42,122 nt of DNA. Origin: Christensenella sp. UBA4379 (GTDB taxonomy: Bacteria > Bacillota > Clostridia > Christensenellales > Aristaeellaceae). Below, piece after piece: positions 1 through 6,901 of the stretch (position 1 is its first letter; every line of letters starts with the position of its first letter). The notes below the pieces were generated by a model. It was not told where the DNA came from. It worked only from the letters and a program-made list of their open reading frames with translations, and made no database searches. Position numbers and translations under genes: made by a program. The stretch is from contig DGRV01000101.1 in the NCBI GenBank assembly GCA_002391225.1, positions 33,624 through 75,745 on the forward strand, in the 5' to 3' direction.

Positions 1-101
1 AGGTCATGCGGAAAAAGGATTTCAATTGCTTTATCCTCCGATGGGTTGAATAAGAATTGAAAGTGCAATATCGCGGATCTGAACGGGTTGGAGTTCTTGA
101 G

Positions 102-419
102 TCCGGCGATTCATTCGCCGGATGAAGCCGTAGGCTGAACCCGGAGGGCGAAAGAACGGAAACCTGTTCAGATTTGAAGAGGGGGTTCAGGGGCACTCCC
201 CTGATAAAATCCGCAGCAGCGACATGTGCGGTGCGAGGATGAATTTTTGCGGAGCATCGCTTGCGATGCGGGAGCAAAAATTCTTTCATTGCGCCTTTGC
301 CGCCCGGGAGTCCCGCAGGGACGAGAGGCAAAGGCGAAGGGGGTTCCCGCAAGGGGGTTCTGAGGGCCCGGAAAACTGTCCGGTGGACAGTTTTCACCGA
401 AGAACGGGTCGACAGACCC
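102..419 (+). repeat. Multi-hairpin intergenic repeat, family 1, copy A
   Basis: Series of short inverted repeats filling the gap left of the recombinase gene. In order: TCCGGCGA/TCGCCGGA (102-122), AGCC/GGCT (126-136), CCC/GGG (140-148), CAGGGG/CCCCTG (188-203), a loop region at 211-238, TTTTTGC plus GCATCGC paired with GCGATGC plus GCAAAAA (244-280), CGCCTTTGCC/GGCAAAGGCG (292-336) enclosing GTCCC/GGGAC (310-322), AAAACTGTCC/GGACAGTTTT (372-394) and GGGTC/GACCC (406-419). The same order of hairpins recurs at about 2.4, 12.1, 18.1 and 38.1 kb with other bases in the stems but pairing retained. No gene is visible in 1-452. Confidence 0.85.
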
Positions 420-452
420 TGGTTAGAGTCCCCCTTGCGAGCCCTCGGCCAT

Positions 453-1547
453 TTATTCTACCCAATCCACATTCTCCGCCGCGTGGATCAGGTTGTCCTC
501 CTTGGCGGTGTAGCGGGTGGAGGTTTCCAGCTGGGCGTGGCCCAGTGCTTCGGAGACCAGGTAGATGTCGTGGGTGTTTTTATACAGGTTGGTCGCGAAG
601 GTGGAGCGCATTTTATGGGGGGACAGGCGCTTTTTGAGCGGGGCCGCCACCTGGGCGTACTTTTTGACCAGGTCCTGCAGGGCGCGGGTGGAGATGCGCT
701 TTTTCTGGGAGGAGAGGAAGAAGGCGTTTTCGTGGCCGGGCAGGGGCTCGATCTGCTTGCGGACCAGCAGGTAATCCTTGAGCGCCTCCTGCACCTGGCT
801 GTTAAAATGCAGCACCGCCTCGTTGCCGCCCTTGCGGGTGACCAGGAAGGTCCTGTCCCGGAGGTTCACGTCACGCAGGTCCAGGCCGACCAGCTCGCTT
901 TCGCGGATGCCCGTCCCCAGCAGGAGGGAGATAATGGCGACGTCCCGCACGCGGAAGTTTTCGTTATAGGCCTTCTGCCGATCGCTCAGCCCCTCGCCGG
1001 TGTTCACCGTGTCAAAGAGGCGGGCGATTTCCTCCTTGTTCAGGAAGATCACCGGCTTTTTGTGGATCTTGGGCATGGTCAGGTTGGCCGTCACGTTTTC
1101 GCTGATCAGGCCGTGGGTATACATGTATTTATAGAACGTGCGGATGGCGCTCAGCTTCCGCGCCATGCCGACCTCCTTGTTGGTGACGAAGACGGGGTTG
1201 CCGTGGGCGTCCGTCACTTCGCCGCCGCTGTCATCCGTCCGCACGTACTGGGAAAGATACTCCGTGTACTTTTCAAAGTCCCTCAGCTGGAGCATCCCCA
1301 GCTGCTGGGGGGTGATCAGGGTCACGGGCGTGTCCGCGAAACGGACGTCCTCCTGGCACAGGTAGCGCAGGAACAGCCGCAGGTCATACAGATAACCCAG
1401 CCGCGTCAGTTCGCTGGAATGGCCGATCATGGACCGGATAAAATCCGAAACCGCCTGCGGCATCTCCCCCTGGAGTTCGCGGATGCGCAGGTTGGTCTGC
1501 ACCTTTTTTTCGTTCTGATAGGTCTGATCTGGCTTCTTGGCGGGCAT
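453..1547 (-). CDS. Tyrosine recombinase / integrase (364 aa)
   Basis: Site-specific DNA strand-exchange enzyme of the phage-integrase/Xer family. The N-terminal SAM-like core-binding domain spans roughly residues 30-145 and the catalytic domain roughly 170-360. All catalytic residues are visible: R215 (TGIRESE), K239 (TRKGG), H311 and R314 (HKMR), H337 (LGHAQ) and nucleophile Y346 (STRYT). I chose the ATG at 1547 because AAGGAG lies six bases upstream; an open frame continues to 1700 but crosses the promoter. The protein is longer than typical XerC/XerD. No excisionase, phage or transposon genes flank it, so it could be a housekeeping Xer-like enzyme or a stranded integrase; the sequence does not decide this. 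Confidence 0.93.
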   Translation of the reverse strand: MPAKKPDQTYQNEKKVQTNLRIRELQGEMPQAVSDFIRSMIGHSSELTRLGYLYDLRLFLRYLCQEDVRFADTPVTLITPQQLGMLQLRDFEKYTEYLSQYVRTDDSGGEVTDAHGNPVFVTNKEVGMARKLSAIRTFYKYMYTHGLISENVTANLTMPKIHKKPVIFLNKEEIARLFDTVNTGEGLSDRQKAYNENFRVRDVAIISLLLGTGIRESELVGLDLRDVNLRDRTFLVTRKGGNEAVLHFNSQVQEALKDYLLVRKQIEPLPGHENAFFLSSQKKRISTRALQDLVKKYAQVAAPLKKRLSPHKMRSTFATNLYKNTHDIYLVSEALGHAQLETSTRYTAKEDNLIHAAENVDWVE

Positions 1548-1593
1548 GGCTGACTCCTTCTTCGCTGATGGCTTTCTTCTTTGGCTCCCCCTT

Positions 1594-1622
1594 ATTGTAC
1601 CCCCGCTTTCCCATTTCTTCAA
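1594..1622 (-). promoter_or_regulatory. Sigma-A-type promoter of the recombinase gene
   Basis: On the minus strand, TTGAAG (1617-1622) and TACAAT (1594-1599) are separated by exactly 17 bases. It lies about 45 bases upstream of the recombinase start codon. Confidence 0.6.
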
Positions 1623-1781
1623 GGAAAAAAGACCAATTTGTATCATCAAAAAGCAGGGCCATGATGCAAAAAGTTCTCTTTTCACAGCCGGAGCGTGCAA
1701 ACGCCGCGTATCAAGAAGCGAGTACCAGATCTCTGAAACTCAAGCAACTCAAAATGATAAAACCAAAAAGGAGAAACCGAC

Positions 1782-2312
1782 ATGAAAAAACTCTTCACCC
1801 TGCTGACCGTCCTCTGCCTTCTCTGTTCCGCGGCTGCGCTGGCGGAGGACACGGCTGCCTCCCTCACCTTCCGCAACGGCGTTTCCTTCGGCATGAGCGA
1901 AAGCGAAGTGCTGGCCGCTGAAGGAAACGTTTCCGCCAAACAGGACCGCGAGCATTTCAAAGGCGTCCAGCTGGACGAACTCAAGATCAAGCGCGCCCAG
2001 GATAACGGCCACGAGGCGAAACTGGAATACTACTTCCTGGAAGGCAAGCTGGTCGCCGCCCTGATCGAGTATGAAGACGACCATAGCCCGTCCTACGACG
2101 AAGTGAAGAGCGCTCTGACCGAAACCTACGGCAAAGCCTCCGCCCTGGACCTGACCACCCTGGGCAAAGGCATCTACCTGCTGGACGACGACGCCAAGCT
2201 GGGCAAGCACACCGACGCCTTCCTGAAAGGCACGGTCCTGATCGTCCTGCACCAGGACGACGACGAGGTTGAAGTCGGCTACTTCGACCTGACCGCCTCC
2301 TACCTCAAGTAA
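1782..2312 (+). CDS. Small secreted protein, SmpA/BLIP-like fold suspected (176 aa)
   Basis: The first 22 or so residues form a clear signal peptide (Lys-Lys, hydrophobic core, cleavage near ALA-E), so the protein is exported. The mature part begins with a segment containing FGMSESEV, which resembles the segment containing LGMSQRQV in the secreted protein at 35658; both then carry a hydrophobic strand, an acidic linker and a late strand. That spacing recalls SmpA/OmlA or BLIP-like domains (LGMTxxEV), but this is inference from a short motif. The C-terminal part is very acidic (HQDDDEVEVG). AAGGAG precedes the ATG. It is a single gene closed by a strong terminator. Function unknown. Confidence 0.85.
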   Translation: MKKLFTLLTVLCLLCSAAALAEDTAASLTFRNGVSFGMSESEVLAAEGNVSAKQDREHFKGVQLDELKIKRAQDNGHEAKLEYYFLEGKLVAALIEYEDDHSPSYDEVKSALTETYGKASALDLTTLGKGIYLLDDDAKLGKHTDAFLKGTVLIVLHQDDDEVEVGYFDLTASYLK

Positions 2313-2334
2313 AAAACCTTTTCACACACCAACC

Positions 2335-2370
2335 GGGGCTGCTGCAGAAAACCTGCAGCAGCCCCACTTT
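2335..2370 (+). terminator. Rho-independent terminator after the secreted-protein gene
   Basis: A perfect 13-bp stem, GGGGCTGCTGCAG (2335-2347) with CTGCAGCAGCCCC (2353-2365), and a 5-base loop, followed by ACTTTTAT. Confidence 0.85.
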
Positions 2371-2432
2371 TATGAACAATTTAGAGTATCTTTTACCGTT
2401 AATAATATGGAATCCAATATCCTTAGGGAGGT

Positions 2433-2752
2433 TTGGAGGGACCGCAGTCCCTCCAAGTATAATCCGCAGCAGCGACATGCGCGGTGCGGGGTTCTGAGCG
2501 CCCGGAAATTGAGCCAGTGGCTCAATTTCAGCGAAGAACGGGCCGGTAAGCCCTGGGCAGGAATTTTTGCGGAGCATCGCCTGTGATGCGGGAGCAAAAA
2601 TACTTTCCTTACGGATTTTCCGCCTGGGGTTCGCAGCGCCCGGAAAACAGGCCAGTGGCCTGTTTTCAGCGAGAACGGGCCGGTAGGCCCTGGAGAAGGT
2701 CCGAGAGGCAAATCCGAGGGGGGCCCCGATGGGGGGACGTGTCCCCCCATCG
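2433..2752 (+). repeat. Multi-hairpin intergenic repeat, family 1, copy B
   Basis: Fills the 447-base gap between the secreted-protein gene and the decarboxylase gene. Stems in order: TTGGAGGGAC/GTCCCTCCAA (2433-2456), AAATTGAGCCA/TGGCTCAATTT (2506-2528), the TTTTTGC..GCAAAAA hairpin (2564-2600), an outer GGATTTTCC-like arm at 2623 pairing with GGCAAATCC near 2707-2715, inside which sit AAAACAGGCCA/TGGCCTGTTTT (2644-2666) and GGGCC/GGCCC (2677-2690), and finally CGATGGGGGGAC/GTCCCCCCATCG (2727-2752), which ends eight bases from the decarboxylase stop. Copy B holds two versions of the AAA..TTT hairpin with different stem bases. Confidence 0.85.
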
Positions 2753-2759
2753 AGTTATT

Positions 2760-4001
2760 TTACCAAATAAGAGTAGAAAAATAGTCCTCCGGCGTTTCCG
2801 CCCGGCGGATCAGGCGGAAGGTTCCGTCCTCCTGGCGGAGGACCTCCGCGGTGCGCAGGCGGCCGTTGTACTGGTAGCCCATGGCGAAGGCGTGGGCCCC
2901 GGCGTCGTGGATCACCAGCAGGTCGCCCACATGAATTTCCGGGAGCATCCGGTCGATGGCGAACTTGTCGTTGTTTTCACACAGGCACCCGGTGATGTCG
3001 TACAGATGGGTCTTGGGGGCGTTTTCCTTGCCCACGACGGAGATCTCGTGATAGGCCCCGTACATCGCCGGGCGGATCAGCTGCACGGCGCAGGCGTCCA
3101 CCCCGATATAGTGCTTGTAGGTGTTTTTTTCATGCACGGCATGGGTCACGACGAAGCCGTGGGGGCCTGTCATATAGCGGCCCAGCTCCGTCTTGATACC
3201 GGGCTTCCCCGCCTGCGGGGCGCCGAACACCTTTTCATACTCCCTGCGGACCCCGTTCCCCACGTAAGAAATGTCCACCGGGGGAACCTCGGGCCGGTAG
3301 GGAATCCCGATCCCGCCGGAGAGGTTGATGAAGGCGCAGGGCAGGCCCGCGCTCTTTTCCAGCTCCGCCGCGGTCGACATCAGGATGCCGGAGAGGGCCG
3401 GGTAATAATCCGGGTCGGTCATGTTGCTGGCCAGGAAGGCGTGAATGCCGAAGCGGCGCACCCCCAGGGCCTTGAGCTTTTGAAGGCCCGGCACCAGCTG
3501 ATCGGTCGTCCAGCCGTATTTGGCGTCGCCTGGGCTGCCCATGATCTGGTTGCCGTGCATGGAAAAGCTGCCGCCGGTGTTATAACGGATGCAGACCGTT
3601 TCCGGGATCCCGCCGTGCTCTTTGAGCAGGTCGATGTCGCTCACGTCGTCCAGGTTGACGTAAGCGCCGAGGCTCCTGGCCAGGTCGAACTCGCGGGGCG
3701 GCATGGCGTTGGCGCTGAACATGATCTGTTCGCCGGAAAAGCCGCATCGCTGGGCCAGCAGCAGCTCCGTCTCCGACGAGCAATCCAGCCCGCAGCCCTC
3801 TTCCTTCAGGATCTTCAGGATCTGCGGGTTGGGCAGAGCCTTGACGGCGTAGTACTCCATATAGTCCGGGCACCAGGAAAAGGCCTGACGGACCGCCCGC
3901 GCCGTCTTTCGTATCCCCGCTTCGTCATACAGATGGAAGGGCGTGGGAAACTGCTCCGCGGCGCGGATAAAAACCTCTGACGGGATCGAATAATTCGGCA
4001 T
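2760..4001 (-). CDS. PLP-dependent decarboxylase, LysA (diaminopimelate decarboxylase) family (413 aa)
   Basis: Fold-type III (alanine-racemase-like barrel) PLP decarboxylase. The PLP lysine is K54 in YYAVKALPNP. The glycine-rich phosphate-binding segment LSGGIGIPY, a CENNDKF segment matching the family's CESxD active-site cysteine loop, and a late YNGRLRTAEVL matching the usual YNxRPRPAEV are all present. The barrel motif reads FGIHAFLASN rather than the classic HIGS of LysA, a variant I associate with a clostridial LysA-like branch. Substrate could therefore be meso-diaminopimelate (lysine synthesis) or another basic amino acid. ATG at 4001 has AAAGGA upstream; a longer frame to 4430 would cross the promoter. 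Transcribed alone. Confidence 0.88.
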   Translation of the reverse strand: MPNYSIPSEVFIRAAEQFPTPFHLYDEAGIRKTARAVRQAFSWCPDYMEYYAVKALPNPQILKILKEEGCGLDCSSETELLLAQRCGFSGEQIMFSANAMPPREFDLARSLGAYVNLDDVSDIDLLKEHGGIPETVCIRYNTGGSFSMHGNQIMGSPGDAKYGWTTDQLVPGLQKLKALGVRRFGIHAFLASNMTDPDYYPALSGILMSTAAELEKSAGLPCAFINLSGGIGIPYRPEVPPVDISYVGNGVRREYEKVFGAPQAGKPGIKTELGRYMTGPHGFVVTHAVHEKNTYKHYIGVDACAVQLIRPAMYGAYHEISVVGKENAPKTHLYDITGCLCENNDKFAIDRMLPEIHVGDLLVIHDAGAHAFAMGYQYNGRLRTAEVLRQEDGTFRLIRRAETPEDYFSTLIW

Positions 4002-4070
4002 GCTCCATATCCTTTCGGCTGATTGCGGATGACTGGACAGAAAAAAGAAAGCGTCCTTCCGGACGTTATC

Positions 4071-4099
4071 ATTATAGGCGCTGCAAACTGGTTTCACAA
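4071..4099 (-). promoter_or_regulatory. Promoter of the LysA-family gene
   Basis: Minus strand: TTGTGA (4094-4099), 17 bases, then a perfect TATAAT (4071-4076). It sits about 70 bases upstream of the start codon. Confidence 0.75.
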
Positions 4100-4166
4100 G
4101 GCAGTTCGGCCGAAAGAACAGAGAATAAACAGGATCAGTTCCGGATTCCAGGGCCATCGGCAAAGT

Positions 4167-4195
4167 CCCGCCGCAGGAGAAGCGGCGGGTTTTTT
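4167..4195 (+). terminator. Rightward terminator with no visible gene in front
   Basis: CCCGCCGC (4167-4174), a 7-base loop, GCGGCGGG (4182-4189), then TTTTTT. It has the form of an intrinsic terminator for rightward transcription, but no rightward gene precedes it; the decarboxylase gene runs the other way. It could end an unannotated small RNA or be the remains of a lost gene. Confidence 0.6.
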
Positions 4196-4285
4196 CCGGT
4201 GTTTTCCCATGAAGGCGGCAGGCATTGGCTGAGCCGCCGGAAAAAGCCGCCGTTCCGATTTCATCCTCCAATAAGAAAACACCGG
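4196..4285. repeat. Perfect 11-bp inverted repeat flanking 68 bp
   Basis: CCGGTGTTTTC at 4196-4206 and its exact reverse complement GAAAACACCGG at 4275-4285, directly after the orphan terminator. No coding capacity is visible between the arms. It might be the relic of a small mobile element, but no target duplication can be confirmed. The rest of the 4002-4430 gap holds only the promoter and terminator noted separately. Confidence 0.45.
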
Positions 4286-4430
4286 GAAGGACGCCTTTCA
4301 TCGTTCTTTCCGGTATTTTCGGTTCGGCTTTTTTACCGCGGCAGGCCTCTGCCGAACGAAGCGGCAGCCGTTTCATCCGGCATGTTCCGCTGTCCGGCTG
4401 AATCTGAACGGAGGGTCCGCCTCGTGACAC

Positions 4431-4649
4431 TTATCCCTGAAGATTTGCCGCGAGCAGTTCTTCCTCGAGCGCTTTGGCCTGCTCTGCGTTCATGCCCGTA
4501 CCCGGGAGCGCGGCAAGCTTCCTTGCGCTCCAGCCGCTTACGATCATGATCCGCGGATCCTTCAGGTCCATGCCGTACTTTTTGCAGATCTCAACGGCTT
4601 CCGGGTTTTTGGCCAGCTCCTTGACCGGACTGTCGAATGTCAGCGCCAT
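4431..4649 (-). CDS. Small conserved-looking protein of unknown function (72 aa)
   Basis: Begins at the third of three consecutive ATG codons; GAGGAGGAGG lies immediately upstream and gives this ATG the best spacing. The sequence is helical and charged (SPVKELAKNPEAVEICKKYG, then an ARKLAALPG turn and a final Glu-rich helix). The N-terminal half recalls small helical domains of the DUF1858 kind, in which a target level or end value segment is followed by a lone glycine turn, but the similarity is weak. No signal peptide or membrane segment. It has its own promoter with 17-base spacing and faces the XRE gene at 4881 from downstream. Function unknown. Confidence 0.7.
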   Translation of the reverse strand: MALTFDSPVKELAKNPEAVEICKKYGMDLKDPRIMIVSGWSARKLAALPGTGMNAEQAKALEEELLAANLQG

Positions 4650-4700
4650 CATCATCCTCCTCCTCAAATACCGAGATGGGTTCAATCAAACTGTGCATCC

Positions 4701-4729
4701 ATCATACCATCTTGCTTATGCATTTTCAA
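4701..4729 (-). promoter_or_regulatory. Promoter of the 72-aa protein gene
   Basis: Minus strand: TTGAAA (4724-4729), 17 bases, TATGAT (4701-4706), about 50 bases before the start codon. Confidence 0.7.
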
Positions 4730-4800
4730 TGTACAATTATCCCGGAAATGTCGGAATTTGCCCAAATTTCTTCCCAAAGCAAGCCGTATGATGGCAAACG

Positions 4801-4818
4801 GGCCGGCTGTGACCGGCC
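4801..4818 (-). terminator. Possible weak terminator after the left XRE gene
   Basis: GGCCGG and CCGGCC separated by six bases, extended by weaker GATGG/CCATC pairing; on the minus strand it is followed by CGTTTGCC, so the T tract is poor. It is the only candidate between the XRE gene end (4881) and the next promoter. Confidence 0.35.
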
Positions 4819-4880
4819 ATCGTTCCCGCGGACGCATTTCCGGCGCACGTCTCAGATGGCAGGTCATCCGGCCCGTCTGA

Positions 4881-5639
4881 TCATTTGTCCGGCTCCTGCT
4901 GCGGGGTGATGTCCGTCCGCCAGAGCCAGAAGTAGAAGCTGAGCAGCAGCAGGTAGATCACCACGGCGTAGGAAAAGGTGAACCCCAGAAGCGGGCCGGA
5001 AACGGTCTTTTCGCCGGCGGCGGGAGCGGCCTTTTTGCCCGTGTCAGCCGGTTCGGCGCATTCCTTGGCTTCAGCCGGTTTACCGGCAGCCTTTTCCGCT
5101 TTTTCCCTGTCAAAGTTCGCTTTCATGCTCATCACGCCGCTTACGATGCCTGTCACGCCGTTCAGGATGGTGACCAGGGGGTTATCGGCGCCGCTGCTAC
5201 CGGGATCAAAGAGCCCTCTTACGTTGTTCAGGATGCCGGCGATCGGGCCGCCGCTGAGGGTCAGGTTTTTTATCAGGCTGCTGATGACGGACGTCAGGAT
5301 GGGTTTATAGTTCATTTCGCCTTTCAGCAGCGCAAGCACAGCATCGCGCGTTCCGGGATCCGCTTTCCGGTAAAGCTCCAGCAATCCGGCTGCATCGGCG
5401 GCCGGGGCTGAGGGCTGCGGGGCCGGCTCCTGCGCCGTTTCTTCCGCCGGGGCTTCGGGGGCGATGCCGATCGCCTCCGTGATCGCTTTCAGCTGCTCAG
5501 GCAGCAGCTGCGTCAGGCCGCGCTCCGCCTTGCTGATGTCCGCCGCGGTGATGCCGTCCAGCATACCGGCCAGAGCGGTCTGTGTCATTCCTGCGTCTGT
5601 CCTTGCCTTTTTGAGCCAGGCCCCAATGTCGTCAATCAT
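4881..5639 (-). CDS. XRE-family helix-turn-helix protein with C-terminal membrane segment (252 aa)
   Basis: Residues 5-60 are a lambda-repressor-like (XRE/Cro) DNA-binding domain (DAGMTQTALAGML, then ADISKAERG). An Ala/Pro/Glu linker leads to a middle domain (LLELYRKADPGTRDAVLALL, then NPLVTILNGVTGIV) that aligns with the same part of the XRE protein at 6902. This copy alone adds a Lys/Glu/Ala-rich stretch and one hydrophobic helix (about residues 218-238), so it is probably anchored in the membrane with the DNA-binding head in the cytoplasm. I chose ATG 5639 over ATG 5663 because it matches the paralogue's N-terminus residue for residue and has AAGGAG upstream. It lies 61 bases downstream of tetR, likely the same transcript. 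Confidence 0.82.
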   Translation of the reverse strand: MIDDIGAWLKKARTDAGMTQTALAGMLDGITAADISKAERGLTQLLPEQLKAITEAIGIAPEAPAEETAQEPAPQPSAPAADAAGLLELYRKADPGTRDAVLALLKGEMNYKPILTSVISSLIKNLTLSGGPIAGILNNVRGLFDPGSSGADNPLVTILNGVTGIVSGVMSMKANFDREKAEKAAGKPAEAKECAEPADTGKKAAPAAGEKTVSGPLLGFTFSYAVVIYLLLLSFYFWLWRTDITPQQEPDK

Positions 5640-5700
5640 TCTCTGTTTCTCTCCTTCTGTCATGGTTTTACATGGTCCTCCCCTGTGCGGGGCAGCCTGA

Positions 5701-6252
5701 TCACGAGAGTACTTTCCTTGAAAAGGAATACATCATCCCGGCCAGCTGCTGACTGTCGATGGGGCAGTCCGCGCTGATCCATTCACGCATCATGCCGACC
5801 GTACCGTTGGCGACATACAGCCGTTTGAAATGGTCGGACATCCCGTCGTCCCCCTCCGGGAAAGGGATATACCCATCGCATAAAAACGCGACCAGCCGGG
5901 CCGCAAAATCATTCCCGGCAGTCTTGCTGAAAAGGATACGGATCGATTTGCGGTGTTCCCGGACGATATCAAAGAAAGCGGCCGTCGTCGAAAGCAGTCT
6001 CTTTTGGTTATTGGGATCCAGCACCTCCGGCGGCACCGGGATCATCCGGAGAAAATCCGTTTCGATTTCCTGCAGCAGGGCCGACGGATCCGTATAGTAC
6101 TGATAAAACGTGGAACGGTGCACATCCGCCTTCTGGCAGAGAACCGTTACCGAAATGCGGGCCAGTTCCGTATCTTCCAGGAGCTCCAGCAAGGCTTCCT
6201 TCAGCAGGCGTCTGGTCATCTGAACCCGCCGACTCTCATGATGTTCTGACAC
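5701..6252 (-). CDS. TetR/AcrR-family transcriptional regulator (183 aa)
   Basis: N-terminal TetR helix-turn-helix at about residues 10-55: TRRLLKEALLELLE, then ISVTVLCQKADVHRSTFYQYY, the typical recognition-helix pattern ending in FY.YY. The C-terminal two thirds is the variable helical ligand and dimer domain, here without recognisable ligand signature; it resembles the TetR group with a TetR_C_8-like end (GTVGMMREWI). The start is GTG at 6252, with AAAGGAG five bases upstream. It is divergent from the gene at 6415; the gap contains a perfect palindrome placed on both promoters, so autorepression and control of the rightward genes is likely (inference). Confidence 0.88.
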   Translation of the reverse strand: MSEHHESRRVQMTRRLLKEALLELLEDTELARISVTVLCQKADVHRSTFYQYYTDPSALLQEIETDFLRMIPVPPEVLDPNNQKRLLSTTAAFFDIVREHRKSIRILFSKTAGNDFAARLVAFLCDGYIPFPEGDDGMSDHFKRLYVANGTVGMMREWISADCPIDSQQLAGMMYSFSRKVLS

Positions 6253-6304
6253 GGCCTCTCCTTTCCGGACATATCACGCCGAAATGTTGTTTTGAGGACG
6301 TTTT

Positions 6305-6334
6305 ATTAAAAACTGTTTGTTGCTTTCCCGACAA
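6305..6334 (-). promoter_or_regulatory. Probable leftward promoter of tetR
   Basis: Minus strand: TTGTCG (6329-6334), 18 bases, TTTAAT (6305-6310). The -35 hexamer overlaps the palindrome at 6330-6340. Confidence 0.5.
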
Positions 6335-6348
6335 ATTGTCAGTATAAT
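6320..6348 (+). promoter_or_regulatory. Rightward promoter of the 6415 gene
   Basis: TTGCTT (6320-6325), 17 bases, perfect TATAAT (6343-6348). The spacer contains the palindrome at 6330-6340. Confidence 0.7.
6330..6340. promoter_or_regulatory. Candidate TetR operator
   Basis: GACAAATTGTC, a perfect 11-bp palindrome. It lies inside the spacer of the rightward promoter and across the -35 of the leftward one, where a bound dimer would block both. Assignment to the adjacent TetR is inference from position. Confidence 0.6.
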
Positions 6349-6414
6349 CGTTTTATATCATAAATTGAGGCAAATGTCAAACTGTTATCAAAAGGTATAA
6401 GGAGGAACAGCACC

Positions 6415-6852
6415 GTGGCCATCGGCATCATCAAACGGATCAGCCCCGAATATGTACTCAAGTGCGCGATCGACGATCTGCAGAAGGACGGTCTGGACGG
6501 GCTGAAGCCGTACCTGACATCCAACGCGCTCAAAAAGGTCGAAATGGTCCAGAGTATTGCAAATGGCGTCGGACTGCTGTCTGACCTGGCGGCGCTGTCT
6601 TCGGCGGGTTCCCAGCAATCCGGTGAGGATACGTCCGCGGCGATGATCCACCTGGTCAGGCACATTTCCGAAATCGAATGGGAGGTACTGGATATCCTGA
6701 AAGGCTCGGCCAGCACGAAAGTGATCCTCGGCTTCAAGTACAAAGAGAGCGTGGAAGGCAAAATGGAGCTGACCATGATCAAGCAGGACAAGGAATGGCG
6801 GATCGACACACTGTCGATGCCCCAATTTGAAAAACTCTCCCTGAAACTGTAA
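6415..6852 (+). CDS. Uncharacterised protein, NTF2-like fold suspected (145 aa)
   Basis: No signal peptide or membrane segment. The C-terminal half alternates strands in the order typical of NTF2-like or DUF4878-type domains (WEVLDILKG, TKVILGFKYKESVEG, MELTMIKQDKEWRIDTL), with the closing KEWRID strand that is common in that fold; the N-terminal half is helical (EYVLKCAIDDLQKDGLDGL). Start is GTG at 6415 behind AAGGAGG. It is first in a two-gene rightward unit with the XRE protein at 6902 (49-base gap) and divergent from tetR. Function unknown; the fold assignment is inference. Confidence 0.75.
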   Translation: MAIGIIKRISPEYVLKCAIDDLQKDGLDGLKPYLTSNALKKVEMVQSIANGVGLLSDLAALSSAGSQQSGEDTSAAMIHLVRHISEIEWEVLDILKGSASTKVILGFKYKESVEGKMELTMIKQDKEWRIDTLSMPQFEKLSLKL

Positions 6853-6901
6853 TTCTGCGGTACGAAACAGAAAGCAAATATTGATTAAGGAGGAAACACA
6901 A

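Noticed and set aside
453..1547. Integrase of a nearby genomic island
   Set aside because: No attachment-site duplication or element genes can be seen around it in this window; left as an unassigned recombinase.
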